Assembly: GCF_019336435.1 (NCBI RefSeq)
Contig: NZ_JAHWXQ010000003.1
Span: 62,001-126,000 of the forward strand
Direction: 5' to 3'
Origin: Pontibacter populi
GTDB lineage: Bacteria > Bacteroidota > Bacteroidia > Cytophagales > Hymenobacteraceae
Length of the DNA: 64,000 nt
Shown: positions 44,847 through 52,895 of the stretch, one piece after another
How positions within the stretch are numbered: position 1 is the first letter of the stretch
Layout: every line of letters starts with the position of its first letter
Position numbers and translations under genes: made by a program
The notes under the pieces: generated by a model
What the model saw: the letters and a program-made list of their open reading frames with translations, nothing else
The model's database searches: none
What the model was told of the DNA's origin: nothing

Positions 44847-45572
44847 ATGAGATTCCGGTTAACTTCCCTAATGCTCCTGAGTTTATTGCTGGCTATAGTT
44901 AGCTGCAAGCACGACGTGCCCGAGCCTATAGGTACAGAAGAACCAACCGATCCTACCGACCCTACTGATCCCGGAGTAAATAACTGCGACCCGAATATAG
45001 TTTACTTTCAGCGGGATGTGCTGCCAATTCTGGTCTCAAACTGTGCTGTTAGCGGTTGCCACGATGCTACTACACGAGAGGATGGAGTGCAACTGACAGA
45101 CTATACCAGCGTGATGCGCACTGCAGACATTAAGCCGGGTAACCCGGGTGACAGTGAGCTCTATGAAATGATTACCGAGGACGACGTAGACGAACGCATG
45201 CCCAAAGCACCACGACCGCCTTTAAGTTCTACCCAGATCGCCCTTATAAGGAAATGGATTGAACAAAGCGCAAAGGACCTGACCTGCACCGATAATACCG
45301 CCTGCAATACAACTAACGTGACGTTTGCTGGAACTGTAAAACCAATTTTTACCAAATACTGCACAGGTTGCCACAGTGGATCAGCACCAACAGGCGGTAT
45401 TAATCTAACTGTTTATAATGATGCATCGGGTGTGGCAAAAAGTGGCAGACTGGTGGGAGCTATAACCCATGCGCCAGGTTTTACACCAATGCCACAAGGA
45501 GGAGATAAATTACCAGCCTGCGAAATAGCCAAAATAAAGGCATGGGTTGATGACGGTTCACCAAACAATTAA
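44847..45572 (+). CDS. Di-heme cytochrome-c-like lipoprotein
   Basis: 241 residues. A lipobox cysteine in LLAIVSC (about residue 20) is followed by an acidic Thr/Pro/Asp linker. The first domain (about 48-145) has the heme site SNCAVSGCHDA, with four residues between the cysteines instead of two, a spacing seen in planctomycete-type c domains. The second domain (about 150-241) has the standard YCTGCHSG. Met ligands are likely in RMPKAP and TPMPQG. The second domain is a near copy of the next gene's protein. It should carry electrons at the outer-membrane face of the periplasm. Confidence 0.85.
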   Translation: MRFRLTSLMLLSLLLAIVSCKHDVPEPIGTEEPTDPTDPTDPGVNNCDPNIVYFQRDVLPILVSNCAVSGCHDATTREDGVQLTDYTSVMRTADIKPGNPGDSELYEMITEDDVDERMPKAPRPPLSSTQIALIRKWIEQSAKDLTCTDNTACNTTNVTFAGTVKPIFTKYCTGCHSGSAPTGGINLTVYNDASGVAKSGRLVGAITHAPGFTPMPQGGDKLPACEIAKIKAWVDDGSPNN

Positions 45573-45591
45573 AGCATAGTAATTTCGGAGC

Positions 45592-45990
45592 ATGAAAAGT
45601 TTCATTATAGATAGCACCCTTATACTTAAGGCAGCAAGGCTGCTAACTCTAATGGCTTTGCCCTTCACCCTGCAAAGCTGTTATTACGACGTGGAAGAAG
45701 AGCTATACCAGAACGTGCCCTGCGTAACCGATAATGTAACCTTTAGTCAAACCATACAGCCCATTTTTCAGCGAAATTGTGTGGTATGTCATACGGGCGC
45801 AGCAGGTAACGGCGGTATCGATCTTTCTACACATGCTGGGGCATCTGTGGTAGCGAAAAATGGCAGGTTGGTGAGTGCTGTAACACATGCGGGCGGGTTC
45901 ACACCCATGCCACAGGGTGCATCGCAGTTACCAGCCTGTACTATAAATCAGATAAAAGCCTGGGTAGAAGCCGGCGCTCCAAATAACTGA
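45592..45990 (+). CDS. Mono-heme cytochrome-c-like lipoprotein
   Basis: 132 residues: lipobox cysteine in LPFTLQSC (about residue 30), then one c-type domain with NCVVCHTG and TPMPQGASQLPAC. It aligns with the last 90 residues of the preceding protein almost end to end (NVTF..T..PIF ... AGGFTPMPQG ... IKAWV..G.PNN), so one arose by duplication of the other. It lies 19 bases after that gene and 5 before the OB-fold gene. Confidence 0.88.
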   Translation: MKSFIIDSTLILKAARLLTLMALPFTLQSCYYDVEEELYQNVPCVTDNVTFSQTIQPIFQRNCVVCHTGAAGNGGIDLSTHAGASVVAKNGRLVSAVTHAGGFTPMPQGASQLPACTINQIKAWVEAGAPNN

Positions 45991-45995
45991 CTAAC

Positions 45996-46415
45996 ATGAA
46001 AAAGCTCATTCTTATAACCATTGCTGCCGCTGTTATTGCTGCTATAGTTGGCTTCCTGTTATACAACAAGCCGCACCGCGACACAGCAACTGCTACTTCC
46101 GATTTTATAGTGGAAGCGCCGGCGCTGTTGCAGGAATTTACCCAAAATGAAGCTGCTGCTAACGAAAAGTACCTTGATAAAGTGGTAGCCGTGAAAGGCA
46201 AAGTGAAATTGATGACACCCGATGACGAAGGAAATCTTAACCTGATACTGGATGCAGCTGATGAAATGGCCGGCGTGATCTGCACTATCCCTAAAGCAGA
46301 TACTGAAAGCGCTGCAGGTGTTAAAGAAGGCGATGAAGTAGTTGTAAAAGGCGTGTGTACCGGTGTGCTAATGGATGTGGTACTTATCCGCTGCGTGGTA
46401 GAGGAAAAAGCTTAA
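45996..46415 (+). CDS. OB-fold (tRNA_anti-like) envelope protein
   Basis: 139 residues with an uncleaved N-terminal membrane segment (about 3-22, ILITIAAAVIAAIVGFLLY). The rest is an OB-fold of the tRNA_anti-like kind: KYLDKVVAVKGKVKLM, NLNLILDAADEMAGVICTI, VKEGDEVVVKGVCTGVL. The role is unknown; the fold is recurrent in Bacteroidota cytochrome/YceI clusters. The gaps of 5 bases before and 29 after place it in the same operon. Confidence 0.82.
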   Translation: MKKLILITIAAAVIAAIVGFLLYNKPHRDTATATSDFIVEAPALLQEFTQNEAAANEKYLDKVVAVKGKVKLMTPDDEGNLNLILDAADEMAGVICTIPKADTESAAGVKEGDEVVVKGVCTGVLMDVVLIRCVVEEKA

Positions 46416-46444
46416 GATATTAACTATAACCAAACTATAAACCC

Positions 46445-47002
46445 ATGAAAAAGATCATTTTTAATACCCTGCTGTTGGTTTTACTGGCTACTGCTGTTCA
46501 GGCCCAGGATAAGTTCTTTACTAAAACCGGAAAGATTTCCTTCTTCTCATCTACCCCAATGGAAGATATACAGGCCCACAACAAAACCACTACCAGCGTG
46601 ATCGATACAAAGACAGGGAAGATGGAGTTTGCAGTATTGATGAAAGCATTCCAGTTTGAGAAAGCCCTGATGGAAGAACACTTCAATGAGAACTATGTTG
46701 AGTCCGGCAAGTTTCCGAAAGCAAGTTTTTCAGGTGCTATAGTTAATATCGGCGATGTGGATTTTAAGAAAGATGGCACTTATAAAGTAACTGTAAAAGG
46801 GAACCTGACCCTACACGGCGTAACTAAACCTGTGGAAGCTCCCGGAACTATAGTTGTGAAGAACGGGGTGGTGAATGCAGCCTCTACGTTTAATGTTGCT
46901 CCGGAAGATTATAAGATTGCCATCCCGAACCTGGTGCGCGAGAAAATAGCCAAGCAGATAAAGGTGACTGTAGACATGAACTACGAGCCACTGAAAAGCT
47001 AG
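46445..47002 (+). CDS. YceI-family protein, second copy
   Basis: 185 residues: signal peptide (1-20, ending VQAQ) and the YceI barrel with FTKTGKISFFSSTPMEDI, EEHFNENYVESGKFPKASFSG, VKGNLTLHGVTKPVE and IAIPNLVREKIAKQIKVTV. It shares these blocks with the copy at 40372. In the same operon as the cytochromes, it may carry a lipid-like ligand (perhaps a quinone) in the periplasm; that is an inference. Confidence 0.92.
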   Translation: MKKIIFNTLLLVLLATAVQAQDKFFTKTGKISFFSSTPMEDIQAHNKTTTSVIDTKTGKMEFAVLMKAFQFEKALMEEHFNENYVESGKFPKASFSGAIVNIGDVDFKKDGTYKVTVKGNLTLHGVTKPVEAPGTIVVKNGVVNAASTFNVAPEDYKIAIPNLVREKIAKQIKVTVDMNYEPLKS

Positions 47003-47069
47003 AAACTATACCTAACTGGTTCAGGGCAGCTTCATCACCCAGAAGCTGCCTTAACTTATACCCGAGACC

Positions 47070-47966
47070 ATGAAGAAGCTCAAATTTGCCTTGTTGCTGC
47101 TGTGTTTGCTGGCTTATAGTTCCAGCTATGCCCAGGACGACCTGTTGTCGTTGCTGGGAGAGGAGGAAGAAACGACAGAATATGCCAAAGCCAGTTTTAA
47201 GACGACCCGCGTTATAAACGGCCACTCGCTGGAGAACGTGGCTGGCGGCGTAATGGACATGAAAATATCGCACCGCTTCGGGATGCTGAACTCAGGCGCT
47301 TATAACCTGTTTGGGCTGGATCAGGCAAGCATCAGAATTGGCTTGGATTATGGTATTAACGACAGGCTGATGGTTGGTTTTGGCCGCAGTTCGCATAACA
47401 AAGTATACGACGGTTTTGCCAAACTTAAACTGTTGCGCCAAAGCTCAGGCAAGCGTACAATGCCGATCTCGCTGGTTGTGCTTTCAGGGGTTTACCTGAA
47501 AACTATTGAGTGGCAGCAGCCGGAACGTGATAACTATTTCAGTTCCAGATTAGAGTACACGCACCAGCTTATAGTTGGCCGTAAGTTTAGCGAGGGTACA
47601 ACTATACAGTTTATGCCAACTGTTGTGCATCGTAACCTGGTACCCACAACTGAAGACACGCATGATGTAATTCTGATTGGAGCAGCTGCACGTCAGAAAC
47701 TGACCAAACGGGTGGCTATAAACGCAGAATACTATTATGCTTTGCCTGATCAGCTTAGCCCAGACCGGAAGAACTCCTTAGCAATTGGCTTCGATATTGA
47801 AACTGGTGGACACGTTTTTCAGCTGCACTTCACCAACTCTACTTCCATGATAGAGCCCGGCTTTATGACCGAAACGATAGGGGACTGGGGCAAAGGCGAT
47901 ATTCATTTCGGCTTCAACGTGTCCAGGGTTTTCACCATCCGAAAACCGAAGAAGTTAGAAGGCTGA
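47070..47966 (+). CDS. DUF5777-like outer-membrane barrel
   Basis: 298 residues: signal peptide (1-22, ending SYAQ), a short acidic stretch, then alternating strands with aromatic ends (ISHRFGMLNSGAYNLFGLDQASIRIGLDYGINDRL ... is the start of the DUF5777 domain) to the end of the protein. It is expected in the outer membrane. Last gene of the cytochrome/YceI operon, 67 bases after the YceI gene. The barrel and the cytochromes together suggest an electron or metabolite exchange across the outer membrane; unproven. Confidence 0.85.
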   Translation: MKKLKFALLLLCLLAYSSSYAQDDLLSLLGEEEETTEYAKASFKTTRVINGHSLENVAGGVMDMKISHRFGMLNSGAYNLFGLDQASIRIGLDYGINDRLMVGFGRSSHNKVYDGFAKLKLLRQSSGKRTMPISLVVLSGVYLKTIEWQQPERDNYFSSRLEYTHQLIVGRKFSEGTTIQFMPTVVHRNLVPTTEDTHDVILIGAAARQKLTKRVAINAEYYYALPDQLSPDRKNSLAIGFDIETGGHVFQLHFTNSTSMIEPGFMTETIGDWGKGDIHFGFNVSRVFTIRKPKKLEG

Positions 47967-47971
47967 TTTAG

Positions 47972-48172
47972 TTTGGAAGTTAAAAAGATTGGAAGGTATA
48001 GAGAGTACAATGAGTTGTTTATTAACTGGAGAAGGCTATCAATTTGATGGCCTTCTTTGTTTTATAGTTTGGTATGGGTTAAAACCGGCTGCCCTCGCAT
48101 GCGGCACGCGAGCGAAAGCTTAACTATAACTCCCAAACTCTTTAACTCCAAAACTTTCTAACTCACCTGAAC
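47972..48172. repeat. 8-bp-period tracts and a GC hairpin after the DUF5777 gene
   Basis: 47972-47998 (AGTTTGGA, AGTTAAAA, AGATTGGA) and 48118-48172 (TAACTCCC, AAACTCTT, TAACTCCA, AAACTTTC, TAACTCAC) keep the 8-base step in opposite orientations. A short hairpin (CTCGCATGCGGCACGCGAG) lies near 48095. No gene. Confidence 0.65.
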
Positions 48173-48228
48173 TATAAAACAAAAAGGGGCTGCCAGTTGT
48201 GGCAGCCCCTTTTTGTTTTATAGTTCAG
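48167..48228. terminator. 29-bp perfect hairpin between the barrel gene and sucC
   Basis: Arms 48167-48195 and 48200-48228 are perfect over 29 bp around a GTTG loop. The outer part is GAACTATAAAAC paired with GTTTTATAGTTC, the inner part GGGGCTGCCA with TGGCAGCCCC. It is a strong bidirectional terminator. Confidence 0.95.
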
Positions 48229-48232
48229 GAAA

Positions 48233-49435
48233 CTAAGCTCCAACTTCAGCTAAAACCTGCTTTACTTTGTCAGCAGCTTCTTTAAGCGCAACGGCAGAGT
48301 AAACTTTCAGGCCAGACTCGTCAATGATGCGGGCACCTTCTTCAGCGTTTGTACCTTGCAGACGAACGATGATCGGAACACGGATATCACCAATGTTTTT
48401 GTAAGCTTCCACCACACCGTTAGCAACTCTGTCACAACGAACGATACCACCGAAGATGTTGATCAGGATAGCTTTAACGTTCGGGTCTTTCAGGATAATG
48501 CGGAAACCAGCTTCAACAGTCTGTGCATTTGCCCCACCACCTACGTCAAGGAAGTTAGCGGGCTCGCCACCAGAAAGCTTAATGATGTCCATAGTTGCCA
48601 TCGCCAAACCAGCACCGTTTACCATACAGCCAACGTTCCCGTCAAGCTTCACATAGTTCAGGTTAGAGGCACTTGCTTCTACTTCCAACGGATCTTCTTC
48701 CGATGTATCGCGCAGCGCAGCCAGGTCTTTATGACGGAACAGTGCGTTATCGTCTAAGTCAACTTTAGCATCTACAGCCAGGATCTTGTTGTCTGATGTT
48801 TTCAGAACAGGGTTGATCTCGAACATAGAAGCATCAGACTCAACGTATGCTTTGTAAAGGCTGGTGATGAATTTCACCATCTCTTTGAAAGCCTCGCCTT
48901 GCAAGCCAAATGCAAAAGCAATTTTGTTTGCCTGGAAAGGACGCAGACCAACAGCCGGGTCGATCCACTCTTTAATAATCTTCTCAGGAGATTTCTCAGC
49001 TACTTCTTCAATGTCCATACCACCTTCAGTAGATGCCATGATCACGTTCTGACCTTTTGCACGGTCAAGAAGAATACTCAGGTAAAACTCTTTCGGATCA
49101 GACTCGCCAGGGTAGTATACATCCTGTGCAACAAGAACTTTCTGTACCAGTTTGCCTTCAGGACCCGTCTGGTGCGTTACCAGCGTCATGCCCAGGATCT
49201 CGCTGGCGATCTGCTTAACCTGCTCCAGGTTTTTAGCCAGCTTTACGCCACCACCTTTACCGCGGCCACCCGCATGTATCTGTGCTTTAATAACATGCCA
49301 GCCTGTACCGGTTTCTTCGGTTAGCTTCATAGCAGCTTTTACAGCCTGGTCCGGCGTTTCAGCCACGATGCCTTCCTGTATGCGTACGCCGTAGCTCTTT
49401 AAAATGTCTTTACCCTGATATTCGTGTATGTTCAT
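48233..49435 (-). CDS. sucC: Succinate-CoA ligase (ADP-forming), beta subunit
   Basis: 400 residues, full length. It makes succinate and ATP from succinyl-CoA in the TCA cycle together with the alpha subunit SucD, which is not in the window. The ATP-grasp start MNIHEYQGKDILKSYGV, the nucleotide loop KAQIHAGGRGKGGGVKL and the CoA-ligase part FLDVGGGANAQTVEAGF and INIFGGIVRCDRVANG are all intact. Own promoter and a very strong terminator. Confidence 0.98.
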   Translation of the reverse strand: MNIHEYQGKDILKSYGVRIQEGIVAETPDQAVKAAMKLTEETGTGWHVIKAQIHAGGRGKGGGVKLAKNLEQVKQIASEILGMTLVTHQTGPEGKLVQKVLVAQDVYYPGESDPKEFYLSILLDRAKGQNVIMASTEGGMDIEEVAEKSPEKIIKEWIDPAVGLRPFQANKIAFAFGLQGEAFKEMVKFITSLYKAYVESDASMFEINPVLKTSDNKILAVDAKVDLDDNALFRHKDLAALRDTSEEDPLEVEASASNLNYVKLDGNVGCMVNGAGLAMATMDIIKLSGGEPANFLDVGGGANAQTVEAGFRIILKDPNVKAILINIFGGIVRCDRVANGVVEAYKNIGDIRVPIIVRLQGTNAEEGARIIDESGLKVYSAVALKEAADKVKQVLAEVGA

Positions 49436-49457
49436 GCTTTCAGTTTTAATGGACGCA

Positions 49458-49488
49458 CGAAAGTACGCCTATTTAGCTATAAATTCAA
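49458..49488 (-). promoter_or_regulatory. Promoter of sucC
   Basis: On the minus strand, TTG (49486-49488), 20 bases and TACTTTCG (49458-49465); a leader of about 17 bases. Confidence 0.75.
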
Positions 49489-49627
49489 GTAATGGATTTT
49501 TAAAATATTGATGCTTTGCTTCAGCCTGAATAAACTATAGTTATACAACTGTACTGAACGCAACGAGTATAATACGAACAGAGTTTTACCGATACCGGTA
49601 ACAACATATTCTGATAAGCTTATCGCC

Positions 49628-50710
49628 ATGACGGATAGCTATACTTTTGCGAAACGTGTTGCTATTGCAGCCTTTGTAGTTGTGCTTGTTGCCGGTGGCT
49701 TTTACCTGCTTATAACGCAGTTCTATTTCTTTCTGCTGGTTTTTGCCGGTATTTTACTGGCCGTGCTTTTCTGTGGTATGGCCGATTGGATAACAGATAA
49801 ACTGCACCTGAACAGGGGATGGAGCTTACTACTTTCGGTACTGATCTTTTTTGGTTTGCTGGTTGGTGCCTTTCTGTGGGTGGGCCCGACGGTGGCAGAG
49901 CAGGGACAGGAGATCAGGGATACACTCCCGCAATCGTTACAGGAAGTAGACCAGTGGCTGGGCCAATATAGTTGGGGAGAAAAGATAGCGGAAAAATTAC
50001 CGGAAGACCTAAGCAAAATCTTACCGAAGCAGAGTTCTCTCCTTTCTAAGGTTACGGGTGCCGTAACTACCACGCTTGGCATACTGGCCGACCTGCTTAT
50101 AGTTGTTATTACCTCCCTTTTCTTTGCATCTAACCCTAAATTATACACTATAGGCTTCACAAAACTTTTTCCGCCCCGGCATCGCTCCCGCGTAATTGCT
50201 GTGCTGGGCAAGTGCTACCATACCCTAAAACTATGGTTGGTCGCCATGCTGTCGGCAATGGCTATTATCGGTATCTCTTCAGCTATCGGTTATAGTTTGA
50301 TTGGCTTGCCTATGGCTTTTGCGCTGGCCCTCATTGCTTTCCTGCTGGCGTTCATCCCAAACATTGGTCCCTGGCTCGCGGGTGTTCCGGCAGTACTCAT
50401 CGGCCTTACTCAGGGTTCACAGATGGCACTCTATGTTATTCTGGTCTATGGCGGCATCCAGATGATAGAGACCTACGCGATCACGCCCATCATTTTTCAG
50501 AAGACGGTGGCACTGCCGCCTGCATTGTTGCTGTTTTTCCAGGTATTGCTGGGGTTGGTACAGGGTACGCTCGGCCTATTGCTGGCAGCACCTATACTTG
50601 CCGTACTTATAGTTGTGGTAAAGGAACTGTATGTGAAGGATGTACTCGAGGATGAAACGAATACGCAGCAATATAATAGCGACAGTCCTTCTAAGTCCGG
50701 CATTTCCTGA
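49628..50710 (+). CDS. AI-2E/PerM-type membrane transporter
   Basis: 360 residues with about eight membrane segments: two near the N-terminus (about 12-60), one near 68-88, one near 155-178 and four from about 200 to 335. The signatures LALIAFLLAFIPNIGPWLAGVPAVL and GGIQMIETYAITPIIF belong to the PF01594 family. Members export small molecules such as AI-2 or act in ion exchange; the substrate is not readable. The C-terminal tail is acidic and polar. ATG 49628 is used; the transcription unit appears to be single. Confidence 0.92.
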   Translation: MTDSYTFAKRVAIAAFVVVLVAGGFYLLITQFYFFLLVFAGILLAVLFCGMADWITDKLHLNRGWSLLLSVLIFFGLLVGAFLWVGPTVAEQGQEIRDTLPQSLQEVDQWLGQYSWGEKIAEKLPEDLSKILPKQSSLLSKVTGAVTTTLGILADLLIVVITSLFFASNPKLYTIGFTKLFPPRHRSRVIAVLGKCYHTLKLWLVAMLSAMAIIGISSAIGYSLIGLPMAFALALIAFLLAFIPNIGPWLAGVPAVLIGLTQGSQMALYVILVYGGIQMIETYAITPIIFQKTVALPPALLLFFQVLLGLVQGTLGLLLAAPILAVLIVVVKELYVKDVLEDETNTQQYNSDSPSKSGIS

Positions 50711-50757
50711 GCGTGGGACTAGCAGTTCTGTGCAAATTAAATCCGGCAAAATTTTTG

Positions 50758-50765
50758 TAGCTTTG
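50758..50765 (+). promoter_or_regulatory. -7 element of the LolD-like gene
   Basis: TAGCTTTG matches TAnnTTTG, about 40 bases before GTG 50806. Confidence 0.5.
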
Positions 50766-50805
50766 GAGCTGCATAGTTTCATTTCACTACTATAGGTTTT
50801 TCAGC

Positions 50806-51477
50806 GTGCTGCAGGTATCAAACATCCATAAAAAATACGGTAAACTCGAAGTTTTAAAAGGCATAGACCTGACCATTGGTACCGGCGAAGTGGTATCTAT
50901 AGTTGGAGCCTCAGGGGCGGGCAAAAGTACGCTGCTTCACATTTTGGGTACGCTTGATAATGCAGATTCCGGGGAAGTTTTATTTGAAGGAAAGAATATT
51001 GCCAAGTATAATGCGACCGACCTTGCCAGATTCCGGAACAGGCACATTGGCTTTATTTTCCAGTTCCATAACCTGTTGCCAGAGTTTACGGCGGTCGAGA
51101 ATGTTTGCCTTCCCGGTTTTCTGGCCGGCCGTCCCGAAAAAGAAGTGATAGAGCGCGCCAAAGAATTGCTGATGATGCTGAACCTGTCGCACCGGCTGGA
51201 TCATAAGCCATCTGAAATGTCTGGTGGAGAGCAGCAACGTACCGCAGTGGCACGCGCTTTAATTAACTCTCCGGAGATAATATTTGCAGATGAACCAAGC
51301 GGTAACCTCGATTCTAAAAATGCCCAGGAATTACACGACATCTTCTTTAAGCTACGCGCTGAGTTTAACCAAACCTTTGTGATCGTTACGCACAACGAGC
51401 AGCTGGCCTCCATGGCCGACCGTACCCTGGTTATGAAAGATGGCCTGATCGTGCAGGAAGTCCTTTCAGAGAGATAA
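50806..51477 (+). CDS. LolD-like ABC transporter ATPase
   Basis: 223 residues, starting at GTG 50806 (frame-correct; MLQVSNIHKKYGKLEVLKG). Walker A is GASGAGKST, the Q-loop FIFQFHNLLPEF, the signature MSGGEQQRTAVARAL and Walker B IIFADEPSGNLDS, then the H-loop VTHNEQLA. The short length and the FQFHNLLPEFTAVENV text fit LolD, which releases lipoproteins from the inner membrane, or the similar MacB/FtsE group. No LolC/E permease gene is next to it. Its own -7 element is upstream. Confidence 0.93.
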   Translation: MLQVSNIHKKYGKLEVLKGIDLTIGTGEVVSIVGASGAGKSTLLHILGTLDNADSGEVLFEGKNIAKYNATDLARFRNRHIGFIFQFHNLLPEFTAVENVCLPGFLAGRPEKEVIERAKELLMMLNLSHRLDHKPSEMSGGEQQRTAVARALINSPEIIFADEPSGNLDSKNAQELHDIFFKLRAEFNQTFVIVTHNEQLASMADRTLVMKDGLIVQEVLSER

Positions 51478-51974
51478 TCTTTTATTTGTTGCTGGTTAAT
51501 TGTTGATCGGCTGAAATAAAAGACAGAAGATATTGCCACTCTACAGCGGTAAACTATAAACTAACTGATATCGGTTTCTGACCGGTGACGTGCAGCGGGA
51601 GCGAGTCTCCGGCCTGCTTAGGCTATAGTTGTATATCTGATCTAAGTCAAGTTTAAGCCTATAGTTGCATTGCGTCTCCACACATTCCTCCTTCAATCCT
51701 TTCTAACTTCCCAACTTCTTAACTCTCTAACTCCCAAACTCTTTAACTTTTAAACTTCTTAACTACAACCCTCTTTCTCTCGTAAACTTCTCTTACCCTT
51801 TTCTCTTTTAGCCAAAGCTTGCACAGCTTTAGTAATGGTACTAAAAATTTTAGAAAATAGTTTGTAACTGACTGATAATCAGTATTATAAATTGAGTAAT
51901 TTTTTGCATTTTTTGCACCATTTCTGTAGGCATTGTGTTTAGATATTGTACTTAAACAAACAAAGCTAATAGAG
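51478..51974. other. Gap with 8-bp-period tract (51701-51766) and a 13-bp palindrome
   Basis: 51701-51766 reads in eight-base steps TCTAACTT, CCCAACTT, CTTAACTC, TCTAACTC, CCAAACTC, TTTAACTT, TTAAACTT, CTTAACTA, the longest such tract here. ACTGATAATCAGT (51868-51880) is a perfect odd palindrome about 95 bases before the next ATG, a possible operator. No gene is seen. Confidence 0.7.
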
Positions 51975-52760
51975 ATGAATCAACCAAGTAAAGACTTAAA
52001 AGTACAGAAGCCTAAGGTCGAGAGTTATGACATTGCGAAGTCGGATGAAACCATGCATCTGGCGGTAGACCTGGCGAAGTTCATTAAAGAGAACAGACTA
52101 TACCAGAACATACAGGGTAAAGAATATGTGAACGTAGAAGGTTGGCAATATGCCGGTTCGCGTTTGGGTATACTACCTGTAGTGGAACATGTGGTGAATA
52201 TAAGTGGTGATGATGAGATAAAGTATCAGGCAAAAGTTAACCTGCTGGATTTGCGTAGCCAGCTAGTAGTAGGTGCAGGTTTTGCTATCTGTTCTAATAA
52301 AGAACAGGGTAAAAAATACTACCAGGAGTTTGCGATAGCAAGTATGGCGCAGACACGTGCCATCGGTAAAGCATACCGTAATATCCTGGCCTGGATCATC
52401 AGAGCGGCTGGTTATGAGCCAACCCCTGCGGAAGAAATGGACTATAGTGGCAATGAGCCTGCAAAAGCAAAGAGCCCTGCAGTACCTACTGAGAAGAAAG
52501 CTACGATGCGTGCTTCAGAAGCAGCTGCGACAGCTGATAAAGAAGCGGCGGAGGAGCCATCAACCAGCGTACGCTATGCTTCGGCTAAGCAAAAGGAAGA
52601 GATCATTCGCTTGCTGAATAACCCGGTGATCACACGCCAGGAAAAAACGAAAATGTTGCTGAATATTAACCGTTTTGACGAAGAGCGTGCAGCGCAGGCT
52701 ATCGATAAACTAAAGAAAGTGATCGAAGAGCGCGAAGACGGACAATCGGCAGCTGCGTAA
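51975..52760 (+). CDS. Rad52/DdrA-like single-strand DNA-binding protein (tentative)
   Basis: 261 residues from ATG 51975 (MNQPSKDLKVQKP); the frame is open 14 codons further up, without family text. The core FAIASMAQTRAIGKAYRNILAWIIRAAGYEPTPAEEM recalls a pattern common in phage and DdrA/Rad52-type annealing proteins, and the N-terminal KEYVNVEGWQYAGSRLGI also fits. A charged Ala/Lys/Glu linker (about 165-200) precedes a C-terminal helical part (about 205-250). No recombinase partner genes are adjacent, so a phage origin is possible. The family call is by resemblance only. Confidence 0.5.
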   Translation: MNQPSKDLKVQKPKVESYDIAKSDETMHLAVDLAKFIKENRLYQNIQGKEYVNVEGWQYAGSRLGILPVVEHVVNISGDDEIKYQAKVNLLDLRSQLVVGAGFAICSNKEQGKKYYQEFAIASMAQTRAIGKAYRNILAWIIRAAGYEPTPAEEMDYSGNEPAKAKSPAVPTEKKATMRASEAAATADKEAAEEPSTSVRYASAKQKEEIIRLLNNPVITRQEKTKMLLNINRFDEERAAQAIDKLKKVIEEREDGQSAAA

Positions 52761-52780
52761 ACTATATCTTATAACTTTTC

Positions 52781-52815
52781 GGAAAGCCCGGCTCACTTGA
52801 GGCGGGCTTTTTTAT
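52781..52815 (+). terminator. Terminator after the Rad52-like gene
   Basis: Arms AAAGCCCG (52783-52790) and CGGGCTTT (52803-52810), with an inner CTCA/TGAG pair, and a run of six T. Confidence 0.88.
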
Positions 52816-52830
52816 TTTACGAATTTATTA

Positions 52831-52846
52831 TTTAGGTTTATCTAAA
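52831..52846 (+). promoter_or_regulatory. DtxR/MntR-like metal box
   Basis: TTTAGGTTTATCTAAA is a near-palindrome (outer TTTAG/CTAAA perfect) 49 bases before ATG 52896. It is one base shorter in spacing than the Fur-like boxes at 30818-30902 and closer to TTAGGTTA-type DtxR sites. It is a weak single site. Confidence 0.35.
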
Positions 52847-52895
52847 ACTATAAACAAGTAACCCTAAATATTCGTATCTACTCAAAACCAAAAAT

